This document shows, piece after piece, positions 30,149 through 40,425 of a DNA stretch of 64,000 bases. Origin of the DNA: Paracoccus sp. S3-43 (GTDB lineage Bacteria > Pseudomonadota > Alphaproteobacteria > Rhodobacterales > Rhodobacteraceae); contig NZ_CP119082.1 of NCBI RefSeq assembly GCF_029027965.1, forward strand, positions 786,001 through 850,000, given 5' to 3'. The notes below the pieces were generated by a model, which saw nothing but the letters and a program-made list of their open reading frames with translations, did not search any database and was not told the DNA's origin. Position 1 is the stretch's first letter. Each line of letters begins with the position of its first letter. The position numbers and the translations under genes were made by a program.

Positions 30149-30173
30149 GGGGGTGTAGCCTCGCTCCACCCCC
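30149..30173 (+). terminator. Intercistronic hairpin after binding-protein gene
   Basis: GGGGGTG (30149-30155) pairs with CACCCCC (30167-30173) in the short gap after the binding-protein gene. Similar hairpins commonly keep the binding protein more abundant than the permeases, as attenuators or mRNA stabilisers. That role is inferred. Confidence 0.5.
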
Positions 30174-30195
30174 TTGCTGTAGGGAGGAAAATCAA

Positions 30196-31188
30196 ATGAC
30201 AAACGGGGCAATGTCCTCTGCGGTCGGCGCCTTGGCGTCGTTGCCTGCAAGAGCGGTTGAGCCGTTCTGGAAATGGGCGCAGCGGCGGTTGGGAATGAAA
30301 GCCCTGCCATGGCTGTTTCTGCTGCCCAATCTGCTGATTATCTTCACCTTCGCGCTGATCCCGGTCGCGATCAACGTGGTGTTTTCCATCACGGGATCGG
30401 ACAATCTCTATCCCTCCCAGCGGCCTTTTATCGGGCTTAGCAACTATCGCACGCTTGCCGATTGCGGCAACTTCCTTGATCCATCCACCTGCTCGCGCGA
30501 TTTGTTCTGGCGGGCTGTCGGAAATTCGCTTCTTTTCGTGCCGCTTCAGACCTTGGCGATGGTCGGCGTGGCGCTGATGACGGCGATCGCACTCAACAAG
30601 AAAATCCGCGCGCGCGGTTTCTTCCGGGGTGTGTTCTTTTTCCCGGTAATGCTGTCGCCTGTGGTCGTCGCGATGACCTGGCAATGGCTCCTGCAGCGCA
30701 ACGGCGTTCTCAACGCGATCATCAGCCTGTTCGGCGCAAATCGCGCCAGCTGGCTGGCGGATCCGAACCTGGCGTTCTTCTGGTCGATCTTCGTGACCGT
30801 CTGGGCCCATTGCGGCTTCTTCATGATTATCCTGCTGGCCGGACTGCAATCGATCCCGACCGATGTTTACGAGGCAGCCAAGATGGATCGCGCGTCGCCG
30901 TTCCGAGTATTCTGGAAGGTGACAATTCCCCTGCTGCGTCCCGTGCTGCTGGTGGTTTTCGTGCTGGCTGTCATTCGCTCTGTCCAGACCTTCGATGAGA
31001 TTTACGTTCTCACGGGTGGCGGACCGGGTTCGGCAACGATGCTGGTCGTGCAATATATCTATGAAACCGGTTTCGCGCAGCAGCCGCGCAATTATGGGCT
31101 TGCCGCAGCCGGGTCGCTGATTCTTGGCTTTGTCCTTCTGATCTTTACGCTTGTCCAGCTCCGCATATCGCGAGGTGAAAATGACTGA
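30196..31188 (+). CDS. Sugar ABC transporter permease (first)
   Basis: The 330-residue inner-membrane protein has about six helices after a cytoplasmic N-terminus (PWLFLLPNLLIIFTFALIPV marks helix 1). The ATPase-docking EAA loop is EAAKMDRASPFRVFWKVTIP. It pairs with the second permease to form the transmembrane channel. I chose the ATG at 30196, which follows AGGGAGGAAA, although the frame opens earlier. Its stop overlaps the next gene by eight bases. Confidence 0.93.
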   Translation: MTNGAMSSAVGALASLPARAVEPFWKWAQRRLGMKALPWLFLLPNLLIIFTFALIPVAINVVFSITGSDNLYPSQRPFIGLSNYRTLADCGNFLDPSTCSRDLFWRAVGNSLLFVPLQTLAMVGVALMTAIALNKKIRARGFFRGVFFFPVMLSPVVVAMTWQWLLQRNGVLNAIISLFGANRASWLADPNLAFFWSIFVTVWAHCGFFMIILLAGLQSIPTDVYEAAKMDRASPFRVFWKVTIPLLRPVLLVVFVLAVIRSVQTFDEIYVLTGGGPGSATMLVVQYIYETGFAQQPRNYGLAAAGSLILGFVLLIFTLVQLRISRGEND

Positions 31189-32266
31189 CACGGCTTTCAC
31201 GCAAGCGGCTCCGCGCGGGTTCAAGGAATTCTTCAAGCCTCGTGGCGAGCGGATGCACTGGACCGATTACGTCACCTATGGCTATTTGATTATCGGTGTC
31301 CTGGTGATGTTGCTGCCCGTTCTTTGGGTGGTGATCGGCTCTCTCAAATCACCCGCGAACCTCTCCGAATATCCCCCCACCCTCATGCCCATGGCGACCC
31401 AGACGATTGTCGTCGATGGCCATCCCGATCCATTGCCGCTGTTCGAGGTGACGCAGGATGATGGAACGGTCAAGACGCTGGCCCAAATTCGCCGGGTCGG
31501 CATCCGCGCGCAGATGATCGATCCCGACGATCCCGCGGCTGAACCCAGCGTCGTTGATGTGGCGAAGGCCAAGCCGATCCGCAGCTTCAATCCGACATTC
31601 GACAATTACAAGGATCTGTTGCGCACAGCTGGCGATACGATCTGGCGCAGCATCTACAATTCCGCCTTCATCACAATAGTCGCCACCCTCATCACATTGG
31701 TGATAAACTCCATGGCGGCCTTTGCTCTGTCGAAATTCCGCTTTACCGGCTCGACCTTCGCACTGGTCCTGATCCTGGCGACCCTGATGGTTCCGGCCAC
31801 GATCATTCTCGTGCCCATCTACCTGATCAACAGTCAGCTGGGGCTGGTGAATTCCCTTTGGGGCGTGATCCTGCCGGTGCTGGCGACGCCGACGGGAGTT
31901 TTTCTGCTGCGTCAGTATATGCTGACAATTCCCGACGAATTGCTTGAAGCGGCCAGGATGGATCATGCGTCCGAATGGCAGATATACTGGCGGATCGTTC
32001 TGCCCTTGACGACGCCCGCATTGGCTGTTGTCGCGATTTTTTCCATCATGAGCCGATGGAACGACTTTCTGCTTCCGCTCATCGTCCTCAACACGAAAGA
32101 TAGCCAGACGCTCCAGCTTGCGCTTGCCGGATTCAAGACCGAACAGGGCATCGAATGGCACCTGCTTCTTGCCATGACCACCATCACGGCCTTGCCGCTG
32201 GCCTTCATTTTCCTGTTCCTGCAACGCTACATCACAACCGGTATCGCCTCATCCGGCGTCAAGTAA
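31181..32266 (+). CDS. Sugar ABC transporter permease (second)
   Basis: The 361-residue partner permease has an N-terminal helix (YLIIGVLVMLLPVLWVVIGS) and a long periplasmic insertion of about 100 residues (roughly 60-150). Helices follow, with the EAA loop EAARMDHASEWQIYWRIVLP. Such an insertion is seen in some family-1 carbohydrate permeases. It overlaps the first permease and ends 12 bases before the ATPase gene, which has its own AGGAGG. Confidence 0.93.
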   Translation: MTDTAFTQAAPRGFKEFFKPRGERMHWTDYVTYGYLIIGVLVMLLPVLWVVIGSLKSPANLSEYPPTLMPMATQTIVVDGHPDPLPLFEVTQDDGTVKTLAQIRRVGIRAQMIDPDDPAAEPSVVDVAKAKPIRSFNPTFDNYKDLLRTAGDTIWRSIYNSAFITIVATLITLVINSMAAFALSKFRFTGSTFALVLILATLMVPATIILVPIYLINSQLGLVNSLWGVILPVLATPTGVFLLRQYMLTIPDELLEAARMDHASEWQIYWRIVLPLTTPALAVVAIFSIMSRWNDFLLPLIVLNTKDSQTLQLALAGFKTEQGIEWHLLLAMTTITALPLAFIFLFLQRYITTGIASSGVK

Positions 32267-32278
32267 AAGGAGGCACTC

Positions 32279-33358
<1,080 letters not shown>

Positions 33359-33408
33359 TATTCTTCCGGATTTGCCGCACAAAGCGCCAATCCTGCCAAA
33401 AGAAAGGT

Positions 33409-34437
33409 ATGACAATGCTTCGCTTTGCCGTCGTGGGCCTTGACCACGGACATATTTATTCTCACGTGGAAGGGCTATTGGCCGAGGGCTGCGAGTTCGT
33501 GGGCTACTGCCCGATCTCGCAAACCCCCGGAATGCTGGAGCAGTTTCAGGCGAAGTATCCGGACGTTCCGCAAATCGACCGCGATACCATTTTTGCCGAC
33601 CCGAAGATCGACGTGATCTGCACGGCTGCGGTCGCCAATCAGCGGGCGGATATTGCTATTCGTGCCATGCGCTCGGGCAAGGATGCGATGATCGACAAGC
33701 CGGGCGTGACTACGCGCCAGCAATTGGCCGACGCCCGCAAGGTGCATGAGGAAACGGGAAAGTTCTTTTCGATCTGCTTTTCCGAGCGCCTTTGCGTGCC
33801 GTCCGCCGTCAAGGCCGGCAAGCTTATCAAGGAAGGCGCAATTGGCCGCGTCATCCAGACGATCGGGCTTGGACCGCATCAGAAGCACCAGAAGGCAGGC
33901 GGCCCCGACCGGCCGGACTGGTTCTGGGACACCCCGGCGACTGGCGGCATTCTTGTCGATATCGGCAGCCACCAGATCGACCAGTTCCTGTATTATACCG
34001 GCTCGGACAGCGCCAAGGTCACCATCAGCCAGATCGGCAACTTCAACACGCCGGAACATGTCGAGTTTCAGGACTTTGGCGATATGCAATTGCTGTCCGA
34101 CACGGCCACCGGCTATATCCGTGTCGACTGGCATACGCCTGACGGTCTCGGCAAATGGGGCGACGGCCGTCTCGTCATCATGGGCACCGACGGTTATATC
34201 GAGTTGCGCAAATATATCGACATCGCCGGCCGCGCGGGAGCTGACCATCTGTTCCTGGTCAACGGCACCGAAACGCGTCATATCGACTGCTCCAGCGAGC
34301 CGCTCGATTATTTCCGCGAGTTTGTCAACGACGTGAAGAACCGGACGCAGACGGCTCTTAATCAGGAGCATGTCTTCGAGGTTTGCCGTCTCTCGCTGGA
34401 CGCTCAGGAAAACGCGCGGGTCATCGCAAAGGTCTGA
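33409..34437 (+). CDS. Gfo/Idh/MocA family oxidoreductase (first)
   Basis: The 342-residue product has an N-terminal Rossmann fold (LRFAVVGLDHGHIYSHVEGL), the AMRSGKDAMIDKPGVTT segment with the conserved Lys-Pro, and a C-terminal substrate domain including GGILVDIGSHQIDQFLYYTG, where the catalytic His usually lies. It is an NAD(P)-dependent dehydrogenase acting on a sugar or polyol. Its place in the operon suggests it oxidises the imported substrate. The Rossmann motif GLDHGH is shorter than the classic GxGxxG. Confidence 0.9.
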   Translation: MTMLRFAVVGLDHGHIYSHVEGLLAEGCEFVGYCPISQTPGMLEQFQAKYPDVPQIDRDTIFADPKIDVICTAAVANQRADIAIRAMRSGKDAMIDKPGVTTRQQLADARKVHEETGKFFSICFSERLCVPSAVKAGKLIKEGAIGRVIQTIGLGPHQKHQKAGGPDRPDWFWDTPATGGILVDIGSHQIDQFLYYTGSDSAKVTISQIGNFNTPEHVEFQDFGDMQLLSDTATGYIRVDWHTPDGLGKWGDGRLVIMGTDGYIELRKYIDIAGRAGADHLFLVNGTETRHIDCSSEPLDYFREFVNDVKNRTQTALNQEHVFEVCRLSLDAQENARVIAKV

Positions 34438-34444
34438 TGAAACC

Positions 34445-35512
34445 ATGAGTAATATCTATCGAATCGCCCTTGTCGGGGCAGGTATCGCAGAACGCCAGGC
34501 CCAGGGCCTTAGCTGGCTGAAAGACAAGTTCGAAATCGTTCAGCTTTGCTCGCTTGATCGCGAGCGAGGCGAAAAGGTTTGCGCATCCTACGGAATACCT
34601 GAATACGGGCAGGATTTCGAAGCGCTCCTGACGCGGGACGATATCGACATCATCAGCATCTGCACGCCCCCCTATCTGCATTATCAGATGACAGAGAAGG
34701 TTCTGCTGGCAGGCAAGCATGCCATCTGTGAAAAGCCGCTGTTCGGCAGCCTGGCCGAATGCGATCAGATGGAGAAACTGTCTGCGAGGACCGGCAAGAT
34801 CGTCATGCCGATTTTTCAGTACCGCTATGGCAAGGGTCTTCAGAAGTTGAAACGGTTGATCGCGGAAGGGCTCGCGGGTCGACCTTTCATGACGACGATC
34901 GAGACGCATTGGTGGCGGCCGCAATCCTATTTCGATGTTGAATGGCGCGGAAAGTGGGCGACGGAACTCGGTGGCGGCTTTCTTGGGCACGCCATTCACG
35001 CGCACGACATGCTGACCTATGTTCACGGTCCCGTCGCCGAAGTCAGCGCGATGGGCGGGCCACTCATGAACGACATCGAGGTCGAGGATAACATGGTGGC
35101 AAGCGTGAGAATGCAGAACGGCTCCTATGCCGCTCTGTCCATGTCGCTGTCGTCCCGCAAGGAAATCTCGCGTCTGCGGTGGTGCTTCGAGGATCTCACC
35201 GTCGAAAGCGATCTTTCTCCCTACACGATGTATCGCGAGCCGTGGTTCTTCACCGGCAAGGACGAGGCGCATCAGAAGCGGATCGATGAGCTTCTTGCCG
35301 ACTATGCTCACCATGAGGATGGGTATAGCCGTCAATATGAACTGTTATACGACGCGCTTGAAAAGGGAGCGCCGGCGCCTGTGACAATTGCCGACGGACG
35401 CCATGCGCTGGAATTGGTCGCCGCAGCCTATTTGTCCGAGCGGACCGGTCAGCGGGTTTCGCTGCCGATTGCAAAAGATCATCCGATCTATAACGGCTGG
35501 AATCCGGCTTAG
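34445..35512 (+). CDS. Gfo/Idh/MocA family oxidoreductase (second)
   Basis: The 355-residue product starts MSNIYRIALVGAGIAERQAQ, with a clear GAG nucleotide-binding loop. It has VLLAGKHAICEKPLFGSLAE with the EKP motif and GGGFLGHAIHAHDMLTYVHG with the expected His. It is a second NAD(P)-dependent sugar or polyol dehydrogenase, seven bases after the first. Having two in one operon suggests successive oxidation or dehydrogenation/epimerisation of the imported compound. An IS630 remnant begins 12 bases after its stop. Confidence 0.9.
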   Translation: MSNIYRIALVGAGIAERQAQGLSWLKDKFEIVQLCSLDRERGEKVCASYGIPEYGQDFEALLTRDDIDIISICTPPYLHYQMTEKVLLAGKHAICEKPLFGSLAECDQMEKLSARTGKIVMPIFQYRYGKGLQKLKRLIAEGLAGRPFMTTIETHWWRPQSYFDVEWRGKWATELGGGFLGHAIHAHDMLTYVHGPVAEVSAMGGPLMNDIEVEDNMVASVRMQNGSYAALSMSLSSRKEISRLRWCFEDLTVESDLSPYTMYREPWFFTGKDEAHQKRIDELLADYAHHEDGYSRQYELLYDALEKGAPAPVTIADGRHALELVAAAYLSERTGQRVSLPIAKDHPIYNGWNPA

Positions 35513-35524
35513 AGCGTGTTGCGT

Positions 35525-35757
35525 CTAATCGGTTTCATGTCCTGCGGCGATGAAGAAGTTGCAGCCTTCGTCCTCGGTGAAGAGGCCGCGGACCTGGCCG
35601 ACAGCACGCCAGAGGTCTTCGTAGGTCCGTGCCGCTGCCCTGCGGATCAGGGCCTTCAGTTTGGCGAAGGCCCTTTCGATCGGGTTCAGATGGGGCTGTC
35701 GGGCGGCAGGAAGAGAAACCACGCGCCAACGGCCTTCATGGCCGTTGCGGTCTGGGC
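35525..35757 (-). pseudogene. IS630-family transposase C-terminal remnant
   Basis: On the minus strand the end reads HLNPIERAFAKLKALIRRAA, then RTYEDLWRAVGQVRGLFTED and NFFIAAGHETD before the TAG at 35525. This is the C-terminus of IS630-type transposases with the DDE-final Glu in NPIE. Upstream, WFLFLPPDSP lies in a different frame; a single lost base between SP and LNPIE explains the break. The rest of the element is missing. Confidence 0.82.
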
Positions 35758-35772
35758 GATGTTGCCCGGCGC

Positions 35773-36153
35773 GACATCGCCGACCTCAAGGGTCTTGCGG
35801 GCAAGCGCGTGGCCATCGGCGTGGAAAACAGCGGCACCTTCCTGACCGCCTCGCTGATCCTGTCGCTGACCGGGACGGAACCGGCCGAGAAGCTGCCGGC
35901 CGCGCCGCAGGACGCCTTGCCGCAGCTGAAGGCGGGGCAGATCGACGCGTTCTTCTATGCCGCCGGGGCGCCCGTGTCGCTGTATGTGGACGGCGACATC
36001 GACGGTGCTCGGTTCCACCTGCTGCCCATCCAGGACACCACGCTGCAAGCGGTCTATGCGCCCTCGACGCTGCCGGGGGGGCGTTATGACTTCCAGCCCG
36101 ACCCGGTGGAACTGGTCACGGTCAAGGCGGTGCTGATGACCTATGAATACGAC
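35773..36153 (+). pseudogene. TAXI-family TRAP binding protein, internal fragment
   Basis: The frame reads DIADLKGLAGKRVAIGVENS, then GTFLTASLILSLTG, ALPQLKAGQIDAFFYAAGAP and PVELVTVKAVLMTYEYD. These are the central and C-terminal segments of TAXI-type TRAP transporter binding proteins. The signal peptide and N-terminal lobe are missing where the IS630 remnant joins, and the sequence loses similarity after YEYD. A fragment of the matching fused TRAP permease lies about 2 kb away on the other strand. Confidence 0.75.
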
Positions 36154-36713
36154 TCGTCGCAACGCCTATCATCGGGCGAATTGCCAGGGGCGGCAACCCG
36201 CCAGCGAATGACCGGCCGGGGGATCAGCGCGGCGGCGGCGGGTGTCTGGGACGGGGCGCCGGCGCGGTTCAGCAGCGGCCAGCCGGAGACGGTCGACAGG
36301 GCAGCCGCTGCCACCGGCCCTCCGGTCTTGACGGATGGGCGGCGCTGGACGCTGCGGATGGACGAACCGGGGGGCGCCGCGCGCGCCGCCTCAAGCCTTT
36401 TCTGCGAGTCCTCGGATTTCAGCCCCGCCCGGATCCGGGTGTGATCGGTCTCTGGTCGCCGCCGGTGCTGGGTTCCTTGTCTGTCATTCGGGACGGCTTC
36501 CGGTCAGGGGCATGGGCGGCGGGACGGCGTAGGGCCATGCGCGATTTTGCGGGATCAGGGCACATTTTTGTTGGCGAAACGCCCCGTGCTATTGCATAGA
36601 CGCGGCATCCGCGGATTCGCGGGTGCAGATTGGGTGACCGGGCCCCTCTGGCGGATGTGGCGGCACATTCGTGATGTCGGCACTGTTTCGAAACAGCCGC
36701 CTGGATTCTTTGC
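36154..36713. other. Gap before DUF475 gene
   Basis: An open + frame runs to 36444 (it includes VWDGAPARFSSGQPETVDRA) but matches nothing I recognise and has no start of its own. From 36445 to 36713 I see no gene, and no clear promoter for the DUF475 gene. Confidence 0.3.
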
Positions 36714-37799
36714 ATGGAAAACGGACTGCCTTCCGATGGCGCGCGCGCAGGCGCCCGGCCGATCCTTCACTATTTCACCTGGGCCTTCATCGTCACCGTC
36801 GTCGGCCTGATGCTGGGCGCCTATCTGGGCTGGCAGATGACCGGCACGGTCGGCGGCACGCTGACGATCTTCTTCATCTGCACGGTGCTGGCCGTGCTGG
36901 AAATCTCGCTGTCCTTCGACAACGCCATCGTCAACGCCAACAAGCTGAAGGAAATGACGCCGGTCTGGCAGCGCCGCTTCCTGACCTGGGGGATCGTGAT
37001 CGCGGTCTTCGGGATGCGGATCGTCTTCCCGCTGCTGATCGTGGTGATCGCCGCCAGGATCGGCCCGTGGGAGGCCGTGGTCCTGGCCGCCGCCCAGCCC
37101 GCGGAATATGCCCGCATCATGCACGATGCGCACCTGCCCATCGCGGCCTTCGGCGGCACCTTCCTGATGATGGTCGGCCTGTCCTTCTTCTTCGACCACG
37201 AAAAGGACGTGCACTGGGTCCGCTGGCTGGAATCCAAGATGCAGAAATACGCCACCATCCGCGGTATCGAGGTCGCGGTGGTGCTGTCGCTGGTCCTGAT
37301 CTTCTCGCGCTTCTTGGATCCCGCCGAATCCGAGGTGTTCTTCAAGTCCGCGATCTGGGGCCTGCTGACCTTCCTGCTGGTCGAGGTTCTGGGCGGGCTG
37401 CTGGACAGCACCCAGGAAACCCTTGTCGCGGGGGCCAAGGGCGGCCTGGGCGCCTTCCTGTATCTGGAGGTGCTGGACGCGTCCTTCAGCTTCGACGGCG
37501 TGATCGGGGCCTTTGCGCTGACCCAGAACCTGTTCATCATCGCCATCGGCCTGGGCATCGGCGCGATGTATGTGCGGTCGATGACCATCATGCTGGTGGA
37601 AAAGGGCACGCTGGCGCAGTATCGCTATCTGGAGCACGGCGCCTTCTACGCCATCATCGCGCTGTCGGTGATCATGTTCCTGCAATCCTTCGTCCACATC
37701 CCCGAGGTCATCACCGGCCTGGGCGGCGCGGCGCTGATCGGCGTGTCGCTGTGGTCCTCGATCCGATGGAACAGAAGGTTCGCCGAGGCAGGCGAGTAA
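36714..37799 (+). CDS. DUF475 / TerC-like integral membrane protein
   Basis: The 361-residue product has about eight membrane helices and the TerC-superfamily signatures LEISLSFDNAIVNANKL near residue 65 and LDASFSFDGVIGAFAL near 265. The acidic residues in the helices suggest metal-ion transport, possibly Mn or another cation, as inferred for TerC relatives. It has its own strong terminator right after the stop and stands alone between transporter remnants, so it is probably monocistronic. Confidence 0.9.
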   Translation: MENGLPSDGARAGARPILHYFTWAFIVTVVGLMLGAYLGWQMTGTVGGTLTIFFICTVLAVLEISLSFDNAIVNANKLKEMTPVWQRRFLTWGIVIAVFGMRIVFPLLIVVIAARIGPWEAVVLAAAQPAEYARIMHDAHLPIAAFGGTFLMMVGLSFFFDHEKDVHWVRWLESKMQKYATIRGIEVAVVLSLVLIFSRFLDPAESEVFFKSAIWGLLTFLLVEVLGGLLDSTQETLVAGAKGGLGAFLYLEVLDASFSFDGVIGAFALTQNLFIIAIGLGIGAMYVRSMTIMLVEKGTLAQYRYLEHGAFYAIIALSVIMFLQSFVHIPEVITGLGGAALIGVSLWSSIRWNRRFAEAGE

Positions 37800-37804
37800 A
37801 AGGA

Positions 37805-37839
37805 AACCGGCCGCAGAGCGATCCGCGGCCGGTTCTTTT
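37805..37839 (+). terminator. Rho-independent terminator of DUF475 gene
   Basis: AACCGGCCGC (37805-37814) and GCGGCCGGTT (37825-37834) form a perfect 10-bp GC-rich stem with a 10-base loop, followed by CTTTTC. It starts six bases after the stop. Confidence 0.88.
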
Positions 37840-38019
37840 CGACCCGTTCGAATGGAAGGCCGACAGGAGCCAGCAGCCGCGCAAGCATCTCGGTCACCTG
37901 ATGCGGATTCGTGTAGGATTCAGGATGGAGGGGAAAGATGAATGGCGAACGCGCCCCGAAGGCCGCGTTCGACGGATCGCTCCTCGACGAAGATCTCGTC
38001 TCGGGGATTTTCTGATCAA

Positions 38020-38298
38020 GGGCAGGACGGCGATCACCAGGGCTGCGGCGCCGATTGGCAACACGGCGACCATGATGATGTAATTCGCCGTCGTCGGCAC
38101 GCCGCAGCCCATCAGCACGCAGACCACCGCCGTCATCAGCAGGGTAAAAAGCAGCGTCGGCGTCTCGATGCTGAACAGTTCGAAGGACAGCCCCGCCAGC
38201 AGGCCATGCACCGATACCACCCAGCCCGCCGCGACCGAGGTCACCATGAAGGCGATCTTGAAGCCGACGCGGGTCAGGGTGACGACGCCGATCATCAC
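38020..38298 (-). pseudogene. TRAP fused permease, C-terminal-region fragment
   Basis: The minus strand reads MMIGVVTLTRVGFKIAFMVT, then LLAGLSFELFSIETPTLLFT and VLMGCGVPTTANYIIMVAVL. The G.PTTA.YI motif is typical of DctM-type and fused TRAP permeases of TAXI systems. Similarity ends near 38020, where an unrelated Arg-rich tail begins, and the start is missing. It is on the opposite strand to the TAXI binding-protein fragment. Confidence 0.7.
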
Positions 38299-38531
38299 GC
38301 CGGCCTTCCCACAGGCAGGTGCCGGTCTGCGCCTTATCCCTGTTTCCCTGAACCCAGCCTAGCCCAAAGGCGGCGCCGCCCACAACCGTCGAGGCTTGCG
38401 GAAACCGGGCCGTCCTGCCGCGCAAAGGCCCGTTCGTGCCTGCCCTGGCGGGGCACGGCAAGCGGGCGAACTTGACATTCGGGCCCCAAGGCTGCTGTTA
38501 CCGGTCGTGGCAACAGCGAAGGAGGGGACGG

Positions 38532-39995
38532 ATGGAACTCGACCGGATAGACGCGGTCCTGGGGACAATCGGCGGTATTGTCTGGGGGCCCTATCTTCTG
38601 ATCCCGCTGTTGCTGGGGACCGGGCTTTATCTGACCTTCCGCTTGCAGGGCATCCAGTTGGTCCGGCTGGGCGCGGCGCTGCGGCTTGGCCTGCTGAAGC
38701 GCAAGGATGACGATGCCGAGGGCGACATCTCGCAATTCCAGGCGCTGACCACCGCCATGGCGGCGACCGTCGGCACCGGCAACATCGTCGGCGTGGCGAC
38801 GGCCATCGCGGCGGGCGGGCCGGGGGCGCTGTTCTGGATGTGGGTCACGGCGATCCTGGGCATGGCCTCGAAATATGCCGAGGCCTTCCTGGGCGTGCGC
38901 TTCCGCACCACCGACGAGGTGGGCGAGAAGAACGGCGGCCCGCAATATTACCTGGAACGCGGCATCCCGAACGCCTTCGGCAAGCTGCTGGCGCTGGCTT
39001 TCGCGGTCTTCGCCGTCTGCGCCTGCTTCGGCATCGGCAACATGACCCAGGGCAATTCCATCGCCTCGAACCTGGAACGCAGCTTCATGATCCCCACCTG
39101 GGTCACCGGGGTGGCGCTGGCGGGCCTGACGCTGGTGGTGCTGGTCGGCGGCATCAAGTCCATCGGCCGGGTGACCGCCGGGCTGGTGCCGGTGATGATC
39201 CTGTTCTACGTGCTGGGCGCGCTTTACATCCTGCTGGTCAATATCCAGGCGGTTCCCGCCGCCCTGGGCGAGATCTTTTCGCAGGCCTTCACCGGCACGG
39301 CGGCGACCGGCGGGTTCCTGGGTTCCACGATCATGATCGCGGTGCAGTTCGGCGTGGCGCGCGGCATCTTCTCGAACGAATCCGGCATGGGATCGGCCGC
39401 CATCGCCGCGGCCTCGGCGCAGACCACCCATCCGGTGCGGCAGGGGCTGGTGTCGATGACCCAGACCTTCATCGACACCATCATCGTCGTGTCCTGCACC
39501 GGCCTCGTCATCGTCACCACCGGCGTCTGGAACGAGATCGACCCGCAGACCGGGACGCAGATCTCGCCCTCGATCATGACCGGGCAGGCCTTCACCCATG
39601 GGCTGCCGGGGCAGTGGGGCCATTGGATCGTCACCATCGGCCTGGTGCTGTTCGCCTATTCGACCATCCTCGGCTGGGCCTATTACGGCGAGCGCAACCT
39701 GGAACGCCTGGTCGGCCATCGCGGCGTGATGCCCTTTCGCATCCTGTTCTCGCTGGCGGTGCTGCTGGGCTGCACGGTGCAACTGGGCGTCGTCTGGAGC
39801 TTTTCGGACGTGATGAACGGGCTGATGGCGATTCCGAACCTGATCGGCCTCTTGATCCTGTCCGGCCTGATCGCGCGCGAGACCCGCTTCTACCTGCGCC
39901 ACGATCCCCGGCTTGAGGCCAACCGCCAGCAGATCGAGGAATTCATGAAGGGCCAGCCCAGCTGGGAGGAATGGAAGGCCAGCGAGCGGTCCTAG
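38532..39995 (+). CDS. Alanine/amino acid:sodium symporter (AGCS family)
   Basis: This inner-membrane protein imports alanine, glycine or a related amino acid with Na+. The 487-residue product has about 11 helices and AGCS hallmarks: TAMAATVGTGNIVGVATAIA near residue 78, GGPQYYLERG, and FGVARGIFSNESGMGSAAIA near 276 followed by HPVRQGLV. GAAGGAGG lies just before the ATG. It appears to be monocistronic; no regulator is adjacent. Confidence 0.95.
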   Translation: MELDRIDAVLGTIGGIVWGPYLLIPLLLGTGLYLTFRLQGIQLVRLGAALRLGLLKRKDDDAEGDISQFQALTTAMAATVGTGNIVGVATAIAAGGPGALFWMWVTAILGMASKYAEAFLGVRFRTTDEVGEKNGGPQYYLERGIPNAFGKLLALAFAVFAVCACFGIGNMTQGNSIASNLERSFMIPTWVTGVALAGLTLVVLVGGIKSIGRVTAGLVPVMILFYVLGALYILLVNIQAVPAALGEIFSQAFTGTAATGGFLGSTIMIAVQFGVARGIFSNESGMGSAAIAAASAQTTHPVRQGLVSMTQTFIDTIIVVSCTGLVIVTTGVWNEIDPQTGTQISPSIMTGQAFTHGLPGQWGHWIVTIGLVLFAYSTILGWAYYGERNLERLVGHRGVMPFRILFSLAVLLGCTVQLGVVWSFSDVMNGLMAIPNLIGLLILSGLIARETRFYLRHDPRLEANRQQIEEFMKGQPSWEEWKASERS

Positions 39996-40235
39996 CCGCG
40001 CGCGGCGGCCAGGGCGCGATGTCCCGTCCCGTGGGCGGGGCCATCGTAGACTTGGCCGCTTTCCGCCGCGCCGGTTCCTGCGCGATCATCGCTGCCGGTA
40101 AGATGCGCGGCCTTCCCCTTGCGTGACCCCTGCATGACGGAGTGTCCCGGAAAGGTTGCATTTCAATTATTTCTTTTGTTAGCCTCCAGGGACAGGGGTG
40201 GGATCGAGTCACCCCCCCAGACTCAGGAGGCAGCC
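39996..40235 (+). other. Upstream region of nap operon
   Basis: This gap holds the nap promoter. A TCAGGAGG precedes napE. I see no clear FNR or NarL-type box. An AT-rich stretch at about 40154-40186 is a possible promoter core. Confidence 0.4.
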
Positions 40236-40421
40236 ATGTCGGACCGACATGCCACCGAACCCGAGAGACAAGCGTCCAGCCGCCGTGGAGAGTTGGCGCA
40301 GTTCCTTTTGCTGGCTTTCGGCATCTGGCCGGTGGTCGCGGTGGCGACCGTGGGCGGCTATGGGTTCCTTGTCTGGATGTATCAGCTGATCGCCGGACCG
40401 CCGGGGCCTTCGGGGCATTAG
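40236..40421 (+). CDS. napE: Periplasmic nitrate reductase protein NapE
   Basis: NapE is a small inner-membrane protein of unknown function that opens many nap operons. The 61-residue product has a charged N-terminus (RQASSRRGELAQ) and one membrane helix (FLLLAFGIWPVVAVATVGGY), followed by FLVWMYQLIAGPPG. This matches the NapE pattern in length and in the FGIWP element. It is followed four bases later by napF. Confidence 0.9.
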   Translation: MSDRHATEPERQASSRRGELAQFLLLAFGIWPVVAVATVGGYGFLVWMYQLIAGPPGPSGH

Positions 40422-40425
40422 GGCC

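Noticed and set aside
39992..40135. 47-codon minus-strand ORF (MQGSRKGKAAHLTG...) between the AGCS symporter and napE
   Set aside because: No Shine-Dalgarno, no recognised family, and overlap with the symporter stop; it could be chance.
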